Positions 11,601-24,000 of a stretch of 64,000 nt of DNA are shown here, piece by piece. Source of the stretch: Acorus gramineus (taxonomy: Eukaryota; Streptophyta; Magnoliopsida; Acorales; Acoraceae); NCBI GenBank assembly GCA_030737835.1, contig JAUJYN010000012.1, positions 898,688-962,687 of the forward strand, written 5' to 3'. The notes under the pieces are model-generated. The model was not told where the DNA came from. It ran no database searches and saw only the letters and a program-made list of their open reading frames with translations. Every line of letters begins with the position of its first letter. Position 1 is the first letter of the stretch. Made by a program: the position numbers and the translations under genes.

Positions 11601-12795
11601 TAATCATCTTGTGCAGGATATTGCGGAACATCTGACCACGATATATCTCTCTCGCTGTGAGAGAGGGAAGCGCTGCTTGTATGAAGGTTCAACCCCACCT
11701 GGCGGATTCCCAAATCCTTGGGTACTGGTTCCTAATGCTTTCATTTATGTATTTCTTTTTCTTCCATGCATTTCATCTGATATAGTACTTATCCATGGTG
11801 AGCCAAAAAAAAGGTTATCAGTATCATGATCATACCATGAAGTACTCTGAACTTTTCCTAATATAAATATATGGCCAAACTGTGCATTTAGTATCTGGAT
11901 CCATCACTCAGTTTGGATGTTCTACTACATTAATCATCATCTTAATAAACTAGCCTAATTGTAGTCACAGGCTTCACACTCAACTTAAAAGTTTTCATGT
12001 GTATTACTCATGCCAATGATCATAATATATCTAAAAATTATTTAATTATCTCCGTACCTCCAGTACTCGACTATTTCATATCATTTATGTAGAATCCTTG
12101 CCGAATATTTTTCTGTTCCTGAATTTTATGACTATGACCAACATTAATTCCCCTGTGTGTAACTAATATTTCTTATTATTTCTCAAAAAAACTAATATTT
12201 CTTGTTCATAACTTTGAGACAGAATGGTGCATCGTACTGTACTACCGATCTTGCAGTTCATAAAAATGGTGAAATACATACTTGGGATAGGTGCTATGAT
12301 GAAGAGGGGAATCAGGTGTGATTCTGATTTCCAGCTCGAGCATTTCATTCTGTGATGTGTCTAATGAAATAATGATTCAACATTTCTTGGAATTGCTACT
12401 ATGGATGAGTTTGGAAACGAGTTTAGATGGCTTTTGGAGATTCTGCATTTGCAGAAATCATATTTATCAAAACTCGTTTGTAAACGCTCCCACAGATTTC
12501 AACTTTTAACAAAGTAAAAAAAAAAATTATTTGTAGGAATCTAACAAAAGTGTGTTCCATGGAAAGTTATTTTCGGAAGTTGCTTCAAGTAAAAAGCCGT
12601 TTTTAAAACTCATTTCCAAACACGACCTTAAACATGTTATTATAACCCGCACTTCTTTTTGAACAGGTTTGGGGTACGAAAGAGGGGCCATACGAGTTCA
12701 AACCTGCGCCCGCATCCAGTGTCAATGACATGTTCTCTCCATTAAATTTCCCTCCCAAGTTATCTTTAGACAAGAAGACAGAAGATCCATTTTAA
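8623..12795 (+). CDS. CRL: CRUMPLED LEAF-type chromophore lyase, chloroplast envelope
   Basis: Nine exons: 8623-8787, 8907-8956, 9281-9341, 9427-9462, 9808-9858, 10311-10403, 11617-11721, 12223-12315 and 12667-12795. All junctions are GT-AG and the frame holds, giving 260 residues (Arabidopsis CRL is about 268). A single hydrophobic segment (about 13-33, GLVLKAVVLLGGFLLF) follows a short acidic N-terminus. The rest is the CpcT/CpeT lyase-like domain, with conserved blocks AFWRTPQKPFRQ, MVKPCPKEMKCDVE, EEYKNFCDRP, CLYEGSTPPGGFPN and VWGTKEGPYEF. In Arabidopsis, CRL is a plastid outer-envelope protein needed for plastid division and normal cell division; the related cyanobacterial proteins attach bilins. 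A MITE lies in intron 8 and a SINE in intron 5. Upstream is GC-moderate 5'UTR from about 8450. Identity is clear; biochemical activity in plants is unproven. Confidence 0.95.
9968..10070 (-). mobile_element. tRNA-derived SINE (copy 1), in CRL intron 5
   Basis: Read on the minus strand it contains an A-box-like AGTTTAATGATTG (10041-10053) and a B-box-like GGTTTGAGTCTC (10000-10012), the internal Pol III promoter layout of tRNAs. It ends in an A-rich tail (the T run at 9968-9983 on the plus strand). It shares the stretch TTGACAACAAAATTTACAATCATGAGG-like with three other copies in this window. It is too short and diverged to be a working tRNA. Confidence 0.65.
12400..12630. mobile_element. MITE with GTTTGGAAA-type ends, in CRL intron 8
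   Basis: The left end (TGAGTTTGGAAACGAGTTTA) mirrors the right end (TAAAACTCATTTCCAAACAC), giving inverted repeats of about 25 bp. The interior shares AATCTAACAAAA...TTCCA and TTTTC blocks with 22228-22449, so at least two copies are present. Non-coding, about 230 bp; no clear target duplication seen. Confidence 0.6.
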
Positions 12796-13010
12796 TGAAG
12801 GAATAGGTAGACAATCAATCATGTACACTATATGTTTCAGTTTCAACTTTGAAAATTAATAGCATCACATATATTGCTTTCCTTACCTTGTTTCTCTCTT
12901 TTCTGGTCATTCCAAGTTGAATCCTTTGGCTTGATGATTGTTCACTTGATTGAAGACCTAACTTGGTACATGAAATCTCTAATTAAATATGAGAAAATAC
13001 ATTTTCTATT

Positions 13011-13100
13011 AGGGGTTTAGATTCCGAGCTCAATGGTTGACAACATAATTTGTAATCATAAGGTCAATTCCAAAGCTTACTTAATAAAAATAATAATTAA
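13011..13100 (+). mobile_element. SINE remnant (copy 2)
   Basis: The block AGCTCAATGGTTGACAACAT (13027-13046) followed by TTGTAATCATAAGGTCAATTCC matches the other SINE copies at 9968, 42316 and 59261 through the A-box and towards the B-box. The tail is AT-rich but has no long A run. This copy is the most decayed of the four. It lies just 3' of CRL. Confidence 0.5.
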
Positions 13101-13765
13101 TAATGTTATGGACAGTTCCATGGACTGCACGTTTTTTTTTTTTTTGTTTAAAAAATAGTAAACATTATCTAACGAAATATATGCTTTGATAAAAAGGTGT
13201 ATATCATTTCATTCTAAATTGAATTGATCCGTTTTAATAAATGTAAAAAAATTAAATGAGGAATATACCTCACATCCTCACCCAAGGAGGTAAAGACCTC
13301 GCTAAATGGTTATGGAAGTATATATGGTTTGTCCGCGCGGATTATATGTAATAGTGCTAAAAAATATAATGTATGGTATAGTAGAGAAAATGTCAAAAAA
13401 ACATATGCATTCAATTTTTTTTTTCTCGAGAGTAACATTTTTCAAGATGCTAATAAACTCATTACTCACAACTTCTACCCATTTTTCAATAAAGCCAAAT
13501 CACCTGATCATATGAGAAAAGCCAGAAGAACAAAAGAGTAAAACAAACTGTGTCTGAAGCATTGATTTTGTAGTTCAAGACCAACCAAGTATAAACATCC
13601 ATTCTATATAAGCCAAGAGAAAAACTACACCAACAACAACACAATGTCTACTGCTTCCAAAAATTTGAAAAACAAACATCATCATCAACAAGGGAAAACT
13701 ATTATTAACGAAGAAAATATACATTTCTGAATCGATTTTCGAAATAGACCACCTCGAACCGCTCA
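13101..13765. other. Spacer between CRL and the IRX10-type gene
   Basis: The two genes converge here. The right part (about 13520-13765) probably holds the 3'UTR of the minus-strand glycosyltransferase. The middle is AT-rich with long T runs and no recognisable gene. Confidence 0.45.
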
Positions 13766-16700
13766 CTACCAAGGTTTCAGATCGCCCACCGGGCCGGCGG
13801 TCCAGTTCAAGACCTTCTCACCGGGCTTCAGATATACGCTCCTGTCATGGGGCAGCTTCCGGGCCAGCCCGTTGAGTATCTGGTGGAAGGCGTCGCCGGG
13901 CTGGGCGGGCTGAGGGAAGAGCATTGCCTGCTTCATCGACGGGTTGGCGAGCAGCCTCTGCTTCCTAAGTATGACATCCGGTGGTATCGATGTGAGGATC
14001 GTGTCGAGGTTCGGGACATCCTCCTCAGCTACAAACACTCCAATGTCCTCCCATGGGATCGCGTCTGCAAACGGGAGCACGATATCATCGGCTATGATCA
14101 CGGGGATGCACCCGAAGATCACGCCCTCCACGAGCCTCGGGCTCCACGGGGCCCAGCCCAGGGGGCAGAGGCAGAAGATGGCCCGCTGCATGTCCTCATA
14201 GTAGGTCGTCGGGTGGTCTGTGGAGATATCGAAGAGGGGGTTGTCCTTGAAGTTCTCCCACACCGACGCACGCGCTCCCCTTCAAAGTTTTCAAACAAAT
14301 GATATGGTTCAGAGTTTTGTTCCACGCAGTCTTTAATAGTGTTCTAAAAAGCAAGATTAAGCGGTCGCCTAGGCAGAAGCAAGCCGCCCGCTTCATACAG
14401 GGGATTAAAGGGCCTAATGATTAAGCAAGGAGTAAATGAGGATTAAACGGCTAGGCAGGGATTAAGTGAGACTAAACAAAGTCTAATCTAATTAATTTGA
14501 TTTCTTTCCATTTCTTTATTTCTATTAAGTGAGACTAAACAAAGTCTAATCTAATTAATTTGATTTCTTTCCATTTCTTTACTTCCTTCCTTATTGTTCA
14601 CTAATGAGGTATATATACTTCGGCAGATGACACATGTAATTTTTCAATTTTTACATTAGCGAGTGTATTCAATTCATTGGAATATATACTACATGCTTCA
14701 TCACATGAAATATACACTTTCAGGAAAATAAATAGGAGGTAACATATAGCAGTATTGATGGAATTTGATCTTGACTGCAGCATTTTAATATACTAAACTA
14801 AGTTTATGGTTCTGTTGCATAAGTGGGTGTATTCAACTCATTGGAATTTAAACTACATGCTTCATGGCATGAAATATACCCTTTCAGGAAAATAAATAGA
14901 AAGTAACATATAGCAGTATTGATGGAATTTGATCTTGACTGCAGCATTATAATATACTAAACTAAGTTTATGGTTCTGTTGCATAATTGAAATTTCTTTG
15001 AGATTTTAGTTAATATTGTTCATAATGGATTTCGATGTTATGCTCCTAGTAAGGATATCCCCACATTGATTTAATTTGTTTGGTTTTCGATGAAATGGAA
15101 ATCAATATGAGGAGTGATGGAGCAATACCTAGCATAATATCCACCCTCTGGATCATTCCCCACATCGTAGAACAGTCCCCTGAAGTAGACGAAGATGGAG
15201 CGAGGAATCTCTGGCGGGATGAAGTGAGCTTGCATCTTCTGTGGAGGAGCATATGGAGGAATTGTAATCGAACCCTCCTTCAGACAAACATGGTTCTGCT
15301 GACCAAAAGTCTGGACTAGAGTCGCACGTTTCAGCATGTGAAGGATCCCCCTTTCGATAGCCTTCTCTTCCTGAAAAATAAGTATGGTTTCCATTGCAGA
15401 ATATAAACAATGTGTTCAACTTTCGAATTGCAGTTTAAATATTCACCAAAACAAACGAAAAACAAATCAAGGCTCTTGACCTTGTCACCAGTTCGGAATT
15501 CGAGAATAATTTGGCAAGGACGACTTACAATTCGGTATAATACAAGTTAGTTTGAGGAAAATTTTGGAGAAAGTTCAGAAAATTAAAAAATTAGAATAAT
15601 TACTTATGATGTGAAAAAACACATTAAATCATATCCATGATCTCAGAACTCAAAATATTACAAAGATTTATGAATTCAACTTATAACATTTGAACTTAGG
15701 CAAAAATCGTAAAAAACCGACATTAAAATCTTGCCACACAAAGCCTAGTCAAGCATTTTATCTCTTCTTTTTTGTTTTCATTCCATTGCACATGTAAAAT
15801 ACGTATTATGCATCTAACGTATATATAATTCATTTACAAGTATTGAAAATGAGGACATGGTTTAAACATGAATTAGACTTTAATGAAAAATGCACATTTA
15901 ATACACGAATTAATCAATAACTCAAAGCCTTAGGTAACAAGAGTTCTTGCTTCTTACCTGATAATGGAAGCATGCCCCGAAGTCATGAGGAACCATGAAA
16001 AAGTGATCCGCCCCTTCGGTTCTATTCCAATAAGGCCAGTTGGAAGAGATATACTGAATTGCAGACCTCATCACCCGCGGTGATTTGAAGGGCAGTGGAA
16101 GTCCATTGGGTGTCAGGTCACATGTAGTGTATACCGGAGTATAGAACCAATCGGCTTCTTCAGGATTTAGGGTTCGGACGGGACTAGATAACAAGAATCG
16201 ATGCATGAAAATCTCAGCAGCGAACATGTGAGTGAGGCATCTGGGGTCCTTTTGGAGGATCTTTTTGTTGTATTTGCTTGGAAGCTCGTATACGAATACT
16301 TTAAGCCTTCCAACTGGATCATCCTCAAGAACATCACCGGCACTCCCTGCATATTAGCAATAGCATGATATCGCTATAGGTGAAAAGAATTATTTGATTG
16401 GTACTATTCAAGTGATATAACGAAATGGCATACCATATGGATTGATGAATTTGAGGACAAAAAATATTACAAAGCAAAGTGGTCCTATTTGTTTTCAAAT
16501 GGAAAGTGCTGGAAATTGTAAAGTTGGTTTTAAATATTATAGCATTATCAATCTAAATATTTATAAAACAGAAAAACTGAAACATCTTGGAAAATACTAG
16601 TCCTTCAGGATGTTAACCGAGTACCATAACACTGCAGGTATACGAAAGAACCACATAATTTTAGAAGACAGACCCCTATGACATCTAAAAACAAGAATAG

Positions 16701-18556
16701 TTTGCCATAAAAACCGGCAAATCCATTAATCCTTTATTCCATAAATAACAATATATGATGCTTAGTTGCAGGAATAGTAGCTGAATTACAAGTGGGTTGC
16801 AAGGTTCATGAACATATCTCATGAACTCGAATGGACCGCAATTTGTTTCACATGTGGACCCAATTAGGTATGTTAGTCAAAAGAGGGCCAGAGCTCTTAT
16901 TGTTTATTAAAAAATATTCTGAAGAAACTGAGCATCTCCCTTCCCTCCTTTAACGCCATAATCTGTAGCTTTTCATAGAGACGGCTATCTCCCCACATCT
17001 AGATCTAATTTGCAATTAAAAAAATGACACCTCCAATCAAATTTAGTTTCAAGAGTTCAAAGAAAAATCTACAGGATGTATAAAAGTCAATAAGTAATAT
17101 AATAGTGGATTTCTAAAGCCTACAAGGGGTACTTTTTTAGAGAAAACCACAAATGTCATGCTCATAAGATCAACTATTATCATGTGATTCCAGAGAGTAA
17201 ATGAAAGCTGAGAAGAAATTGAGAAACGTCCCACTAACCAGTAGAAGCATTCAAAACTATGTGGTGACCAATTTCCATGTACTTGGTACTCCAAAGGGAA
17301 CAAATCTTAACCAAATCACGACAATAAAATTTTCTCACAATATTCCAAAACCAATGGATTCATAAACTATACAACTAAATACATAATCATCAAAAACTAA
17401 AGCCACAAATTTTTTTTATTGAAGTTGGCAAATGATTATAAATCTCTAAATCTCAGCAGTGCTAGTAAACATGTCCTACTAATTTTCAAAATCCACCAAA
17501 AACATTGTGTCAAATGATCCATGAAAATTACATTGAAATAAAGATACAAATCACCAATGTTGTTATACATGTATCAGACTATTTTGGCAAACAATGGCAA
17601 ATACAAGATACTTCCACATTCCTGTATAAAATCTTTCCTAATATCACCAAACTGTTACATTCTCTTGTAACATGGCAAGTCTTACGAAACAAGCAAACTA
17701 TTACGGCACTTCATAAATCTTATCATTGTATAAACTATGAAAAGTTTCAAAACCATATCTCATGCCTGAAGAGAAGGGAACAAAATCAAACTAAAATTAA
17801 ACAATTCCTTAATCCCATAATTTGGAAAACACCATCTAAAGCAGAGTCAAACCCAAACAAATCCATAGATCCTAATTAGCTCTATTAGAAGATGTACACT
17901 GCGGTCTTTCACAGACTCTCCAAAAATGTTCACCCAAAGTTAGACAAGAAGCTCAACCAAACAAATACTCAGCAACACCACCTTGTATTTACAAATAAAA
18001 CTGAGAGACTACACAACCAAAACAAATATATTAAGGCAAATCAACCTAAACTCTATGCTCGGGTACATCACGCAATCCCAGAATTTAGACCAAAAGCTAC
18101 CAATAATTGAGCTCCAACCAAGCCCCTCAAATACCCTCAAAAATAAAATCCTAGATCGAAACTACAGAGACCCATCAGCCCAAGTGATTGAATTTTACAG
18201 ACATTGGACTTCTTTGATTTGAAGACAACTTCAGAGATATAGAACAATCCAAAATTCCAACAACTTGAAATAAAACACATGACATGGTCAAACACCAACA
18301 AAGACCAAATCTTGAATGGAAAAAAACATTTTTTTAATAAACTCATCTCCCCAGTAACCAAATCCATGAAAATAGAAGGATAACAAGAGAAACCCAACAC
18401 TCAAAAACATTCTTAGATTCATCCAACACTAAAAAGGAAACAAATTTCACCTGAAATCCGCTCGGCCGGCTGGTTCTGCTCGAGCTCCTCGGCACCAATC
18501 CTTAATACAAAGACCCAACACAGGAGGAGGAGAGAAACGCACCTCCCAATCTCCAT
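13766..18556 (-). CDS. IRX10L: Glucuronoxylan xylosyltransferase IRX10/IRX10L type (GT47, exostosin family)
   Basis: Four exons on the minus strand: 18451-18556, 15958-16346, 15129-15370 and 13766-14279. They join in frame to 416 residues (Arabidopsis IRX10L has 415). Exon 1 encodes a signal peptide (about 1-23, with VSLLLLCWVFVL). The remainder is the exostosin/GT47 domain, with KVFVYELPSKYN, NRTEGADHFFMVPHDFGAC, GCIPVIIADDIVLPFADAI and a C-terminus ending LNWTAGPVGDLKPW, all nearly identical to the IRX10 group. The family elongates the beta-1,4-xylan backbone in the Golgi for secondary or primary walls, together with IRX9 and IRX14 proteins. IRX10 and IRX10L differ little, so the choice of symbol is tentative. 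Intron 1 is 2.1 kb; intron 3 carries two local tandem duplications. A TATATAG motif on the minus strand near 18636-18646 could be the TATA box. Confidence 0.96.
14461..14580. repeat. Two-copy tandem repeat, 63-bp unit, in IRX10L intron 3
   Basis: A block beginning ATTAAGTGAGACTAAACAAA is repeated almost exactly after 63 bp (starts at 14461 and 14524). The near identity says the duplication is recent. Just upstream (14345-14470) the words GGATTAA and CGGCTAGGC / CGCCTAGGC recur, an older low-order repeat. Confidence 0.85.
14661..14990. repeat. Two-copy tandem repeat, 164-bp unit, in IRX10L intron 3
   Basis: A block starting GTGTATTCAATTCATTGGAA at 14663 recurs at 14827 as GTGTATTCAACTCATTGGAA. 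It continues for the full 164 bp through ATGGTTCTGTTGCATAA with about 5 percent differences. It looks like a segmental duplication inside the intron, older than the 63-bp one. Confidence 0.88.
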
Positions 18557-19271
18557 TTCCAACCAAAAGAAACCAAAATAAATCCAAGAATTTGTGAGAT
18601 GGGGTTCCCTTCAATCGAAGAAGGTGAGGTGGGTCTTCTATATAATAATAAAAAAAAGATACCCAACAGCAAAAAAATGCAAGAATAGTTGGGATGTCAA
18701 AATAAAGAGTTGTTCAGAGAGGTTTCTTAGGATTTGGGCTTTGGATGAGAGAACAAAACCAAGAAAGGAAAGAAAGGCCTTTGATTGGAAATGTTAGAGA
18801 GAGAGAGAGATTGTAAAAGCAATACAGAGTGGCCTTTGTATTTCTTTAAAATTTCAAATATAACACATGATTCAAGTTTTTTTTTGTTTAAAAATAAATA
18901 AAATTGGTTGAGTAGTTGCTGAGAGGTCAAACTCACACAGCAAAAGAAGGCTGTTTGTGAGAGAGGAGAAAAATTGACTCTCCCTCTGTTGTGATATGCT
19001 CACCTTCTGGTGAAAATAACTAGCTTTGGTTTTTAATGTTTATTTGTTGAGAGTTTTATTATAGTTTTAAATGCTCTCTCATATATCTCGTTAGTCATTT
19101 CATTTATTTTAACAAGATATAAATATTATTGATTTTTTTTTATATTTTCTACAAATGATATCATTTAATTTATTTGAGCATGTGTTTCACATTTTATAAA
19201 AATGTATACCTTATTAGATTAGATATATGATCGATAAAAAATGAAAACACGAGAAAATAAAATGGATTAGA
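18557..19271. other. Upstream region of the IRX10-type gene
   Basis: This holds the probable 5'UTR and promoter of the minus-strand glycosyltransferase, a GA microsatellite (about 18795-18812), and AT-rich spacer. No other gene is seen. Confidence 0.45.
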
Positions 19272-19686
19272 GTCCATTTGGATGTGTGTTTCATACCACC
19301 CGATTTCACATACGCAATATTTCATAGGAGGGCGTGGGATATGTTGCTTTTTCACTACCAAACATAAAAAACGTGTTTTGTGCATTATTTACTTTTATCT
19401 TATAGAAAGTATACAATTACTATTGTGCCCCTCCTGACATTGTAAAAAATAGATAGCAAAAGCAAATGTGAAGGAACATGATGGTAATTATTGTTCATTC
19501 AGTCTGCATTTTGCCTCTGGCTTCTATAAAACAATGTTTTTGACGCATTTTAAAAAGCGTACATTTACACTGTAAATGCAACCATGTTTTTGCACTTCAC
19601 GAACATCAAGACATGTTTAAATGTGAATTTAACTTTTGAACCGATTATACAATGCTAACGCTACCCTTACTCACATCCAAATGGAC
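19272..19686. mobile_element. MITE with GTCCATTTGGATGTG ends
   Basis: The 15-bp left end GTCCATTTGGATGTG has its exact reverse complement CACATCCAAATGGAC at 19672-19686. The 415 bp between are non-coding. No target duplication is convincing (flanks GGATTAGA and CATTGATA), so the superfamily is open. Confidence 0.68.
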
Positions 19687-20510
19687 CATTGATATAACAT
19701 TTTCCTTTTTTAAGTTATTATCCCTAAATATGAAATTTAATGATCATAAAAGAAAGGTTGGTCATTAAAGAATTGTATGATCAAAAAACAAAAAATTAAA
19801 ATAGATATTTCAATACTTATCACCTATTTCATATATCATGAAAATAAAATGCAATGATATTCAGATTATTAAGATCATGTATACTTTTGAATTTGAATAA
19901 TATAATATAAGTATAGATAATAATAATTTTATAATTTGTATTTTGTGAAGTGAAGCGAGTAAGCTTAAGGAGGAGGATTGTATTCTCCTCATTATCCTGA
20001 AATGATTCGCTTATTAACTGAGAAGGTCGGCGAGGCGTGACACGTGTATATTTCGACGAATCTCAGTCGTACATTGTCGGTCAGTCGGCCCAAACCCGGT
20101 TGTATTGCGTTTGAACTTAAACCCGGATCCGATTAATAAAATGCAAGTCTGGGCCGGACCAATTTTATACGGCCCAATTATTTTTGTGTGTACCAAACTT
20201 TTTGACTGATACACTCAGTCCGTTTTGCAGCGCATTTTACAGCCTTACACGTTATGATGACGTAATATAATACTGTGTCATTATAGTGTATGGTGCAAAT
20301 TTTTTTATTGTTTTTTTTATTTTAAAAAAATACACTAATGTGTCTCAATATATACGTCATTTTAAATAATAACATGCACTTTATTTGGAAAGTATGATCT
20401 TTTTTTATATAAAAAAAAAATGGTGTGTACTGCAATGAGGGTTGCAATGGGGGCTGGACATATCATTTTTCTTTTGGAAGCAAGAGTCAATAATGGAAGA
20501 TTACACTCAA

Positions 20511-21021
20511 GCCCATTTGGTTCGTGCTAGGTATCATTGTATCATTTTAACATTTTCTAGTATTTGGTTCACACATGAAAAATGATAAAGTAATTTTGTT
20601 TAAATGTCCAAAATATTATATTCATAGTCATATACATGTGCAAAATTGATTTATTTATCCATATTTTAATTATAAAAAATGAGTAATCTATTTATAAATA
20701 TTTTTATAAATATGCACAGTGAGAAAGAAAGAGAGGAATGAGAATGTTTTATTAAGATATAATTAATTTATTAAGAGTATAATGGCTATTAAAAAAATCA
20801 ATTTTATTATCCACCTAGATTTGCAAAATCCCACCAAATTGTTGGAATAAAGATTCTACCTTATTTTTCACATTTTCTTTTATATACATAGATTTTGAAT
20901 CATGTGGAGCCCACATTTTCTTTCAAGATAACCATTAATCCACATATGATTTTAACACTTTTTCATTAATCTCAATGTGAAATCAGAATCCACCGTAAAA
21001 TGATACGAACCAAAATGGAGT
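20511..21021. mobile_element. MITE, CCCATTTGGTTCGTG family (copy 1)
   Basis: Left end GCCCATTTGGTTCGTG and right end ATACGAACCAAAATGG form imperfect inverted repeats, continued by ATCAT / ATGAT. The 5-bp direct repeat CTCAA flanks the element (20506-20510 and 21022-21026). Inner blocks such as TATTTGGTTCACACATGAAA and TTTATTTATCCATATTTTAAT match copies at 36404-37100 and 51360-52195. Non-coding, 511 bp. Confidence 0.75.
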
Positions 21022-21026
21022 CTCAA

Positions 21027-24000
21027 TTCATGCTCGGAAGGGTTTCCCAGCCACCTATAGCCCACATATGCACTATGTTAATACAATATATACTAAATTG
21101 TTCTAATGTATGAAATTTAAAAAAAAATCAAAGAAATTAATGTAACTACCCAGTATATACTTTAGTTTTTACAATAATATGTATTTCAACTGAAAAATGA
21201 GGATGACTACATACAAGACTGCATACAGGACTGGACATATCCTTTTTTTATAATGGAAAGGATAATGAAAATCTATTTTGCAATCTGTCACGCAGTGTAT
21301 GAAATTGTTAAACACGATATAAATGTATACTCCATGCATAAAGAAATGTAGATGAATATATATCTTGTTAGTTAAATATATATGTCAAATAAAAAAACAT
21401 GTATGAGTTACATCCTAAAAGAGTGGCAGTTGCACAGGGGGTTGGATGTATAGGTGGAAGGCAAAGAAGGCCCCCTCCCATGGGGAGCTGAGCCATCAGT
21501 AAGATACCACTCTAAGTTTTTCTAATCCCAAAAATTTAAGTCATCAAAAGAAAATAAGAACAATGACAAAGCCGAGAAATGTTTTTACAAAATGACATGT
21601 CATTTGATCCATTTGGGAACTTTATTTATTTTAAATTAAATCTAATATGATATTAGTTTCCAAATACATAGGAGGGCATATTTTTTTAAAGGAAAAAATT
21701 ATCACTTGCTCTCCCCACTGATTCTTGTCATTTTCTCTCAATTAAATCTAATCTGATAATGTTGTTTTTAATGAACCTTAATGAGCTTTTATTTATGAGA
21801 GACAATATTTTTCTTAAATCTTAAATTCTTAGAAAAAAAAATTCAACATCAATATGTGCAATAAATTAATAAGTAAAGGTGTATTTTTTTCTTTTAATAT
21901 ATAACTAGAAGAAGAATTACAAATTGGGTGCCATGAAGTCCTCATTTATCTGATGATGATGTGATCGTTGAGTTTGAAGTGATCCAGTTTTCAGAAGGTG
22001 GTAGGTAAACATAAGACATCAATATTAATTTTTGCTCTAATATTTGAAATTATAAAATTGCATGGAAAAAAACAACCAAAAAGAAAATAGTACAAGATAT
22101 AATTCACTATTGATCTTGCTTTTGTCTGATTTTCTAAAACATAGGTTGGTGATTGAATTGACTTGGTTGCTTTAAAATCACACATATTGTAATTTTTATT
22201 TTAAAGCAATGACTAGTCCACCAAAGAAATTGTTTGAAAACGAATTTGGATAGCTGAATATTCTGCTTTTGTAAAAAACATATTAATTCAATTTTTTTTT
22301 CCGGACATCCTCAGTGTTCTAGCTTTCCACAAAAACAAAAAATAAGCTTATTAATAATCTAACAAAAATGACTTTTTCCAAAAAACTGTTTTCAAAAGAT
22401 ACTTTTAGTGATTAACATTATTTTAAATTCATTTTCAAATACACCATAAGATTTCTACACAGAGTGAGCACTCAAATCCCAAACCGTTTCTATGAGAATT
22501 TATCAAAAAACAATTTGTGTAAATGTGTTTAGGGAATCTAGGAATCAACTTTAGGGGTTTGTTAATTTAACTCAACTTTATAGGCTATCATTTATTTCAC
22601 ATAAATAATTTAAAATTAGATTTAATTTCGTGGACCCCAATCACCCCATATCAACATATAATAGTTGGACCCATGGAATAAACATAATAAATTGATGTAT
22701 TTGTTCTTACTACATTTCAAAAACTGCAGAAAGACAGCTATTGTCCATCTAAATCATATAGACAATGACACCTCAAATGGATGTATAGAGAGATCTTGTA
22801 GGGAAAAAAATATAAATAAAAACCTCGTAGAGGGACTGTTCAATCTTTAAAAAGTATCATTTGATGTCATGTATGTGTCGGTTTATTGTGTTATTGTATG
22901 ATTTTTCTAAGATCAATTACTTGAGTATAATGTGTGTGTGTGTATATTTTTTTTTGAAGTATGACTGTTGTTACACAGTTTTTTTTTCAGCCTCAATTCA
23001 AGTTTCATATGCGTCGATAGAAATTATCGGAGAATATACTCACATAATTAATGAGGTACATACTTCGATATAATCTTTTTACATTCTCTATAAAAGCATT
23101 AATGCAATTGATTGAGGTATATATTTCAATTTTTATAAAAGTATGTATCTCATCAGATGAAATATATTATTTTTTAAAAATTTAAAACACATGTAGACTG
23201 GAATTAGGATTGAAAAATTGGACTGTATGTAACATTATCCATTGAAGTATATATATATACTCTAACAAATTGTGTGGATACATTTATAAAAACATTTAAT
23301 TTTTTTTTAACGATTTATAAATATCTCACTTAACTAGGTATATGGGACTGTAAAAAAAAGTGTCTAACAACGCTCATTGCTCATTTCTTATTAAGCGTTG
23401 TTGCATGCAGTCCATAGTGCAACCCTACCTAAAGTGTTGTTTATTTAGTTAGTTGAGCTATTTTTCATACTTTTTATATATAAATTCATGCAATTCGTTA
23501 TAAAAATAATTTTTTTATAAAATATATACATGTGTGTGTAATAAAAATTTTTTTAATTTTTTTTTTTTAAATCACAATATGTGTACAATATGTGTGAACT
23601 GCACAAGGGGTTATAAATGGTCTTGGACCTAACATTTTCCTTGCTTAAAACTTATTCTATACTAACAGTTTTATTTTATTGGGTATAACAAAATATGATA
23701 TATTTTCGATTACACTTCTGTTTTTCAATCTTAGTTCACTTGAATATCAATGTAACAACCACGAATAAAATAAAAGGATAGGCTCCATGTGATGTAGAAA
23801 CACTTTAAATGCTGAGACAACAAAGTGGTGAGTGGCTGTTCAAGCCACCGCAATTTTTTTTTAAATGATTTCTGGCCAAAAAACATTGAATAATTTGTAT
23901 TAGTTTTTTTTACATATAAAATCAATTTTTGGCTTGATACATGTAGTTCACTACCACAGAATATGAATATATGATCGCCAAACATAGTAGATTCTACCAT

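Noticed and set aside
13847-14302. Plus-strand open frames of 151 and 85 codons
   Set aside because: They are antisense shadows of the last exon of the IRX10-type gene.
17505-18222. Plus-strand open frames of 124, 72 and 79 codons
   Set aside because: They lie in intron 1 of the minus-strand IRX10-type gene, in AT-rich DNA with Asn/Lys/Ile-biased composition and no domain.
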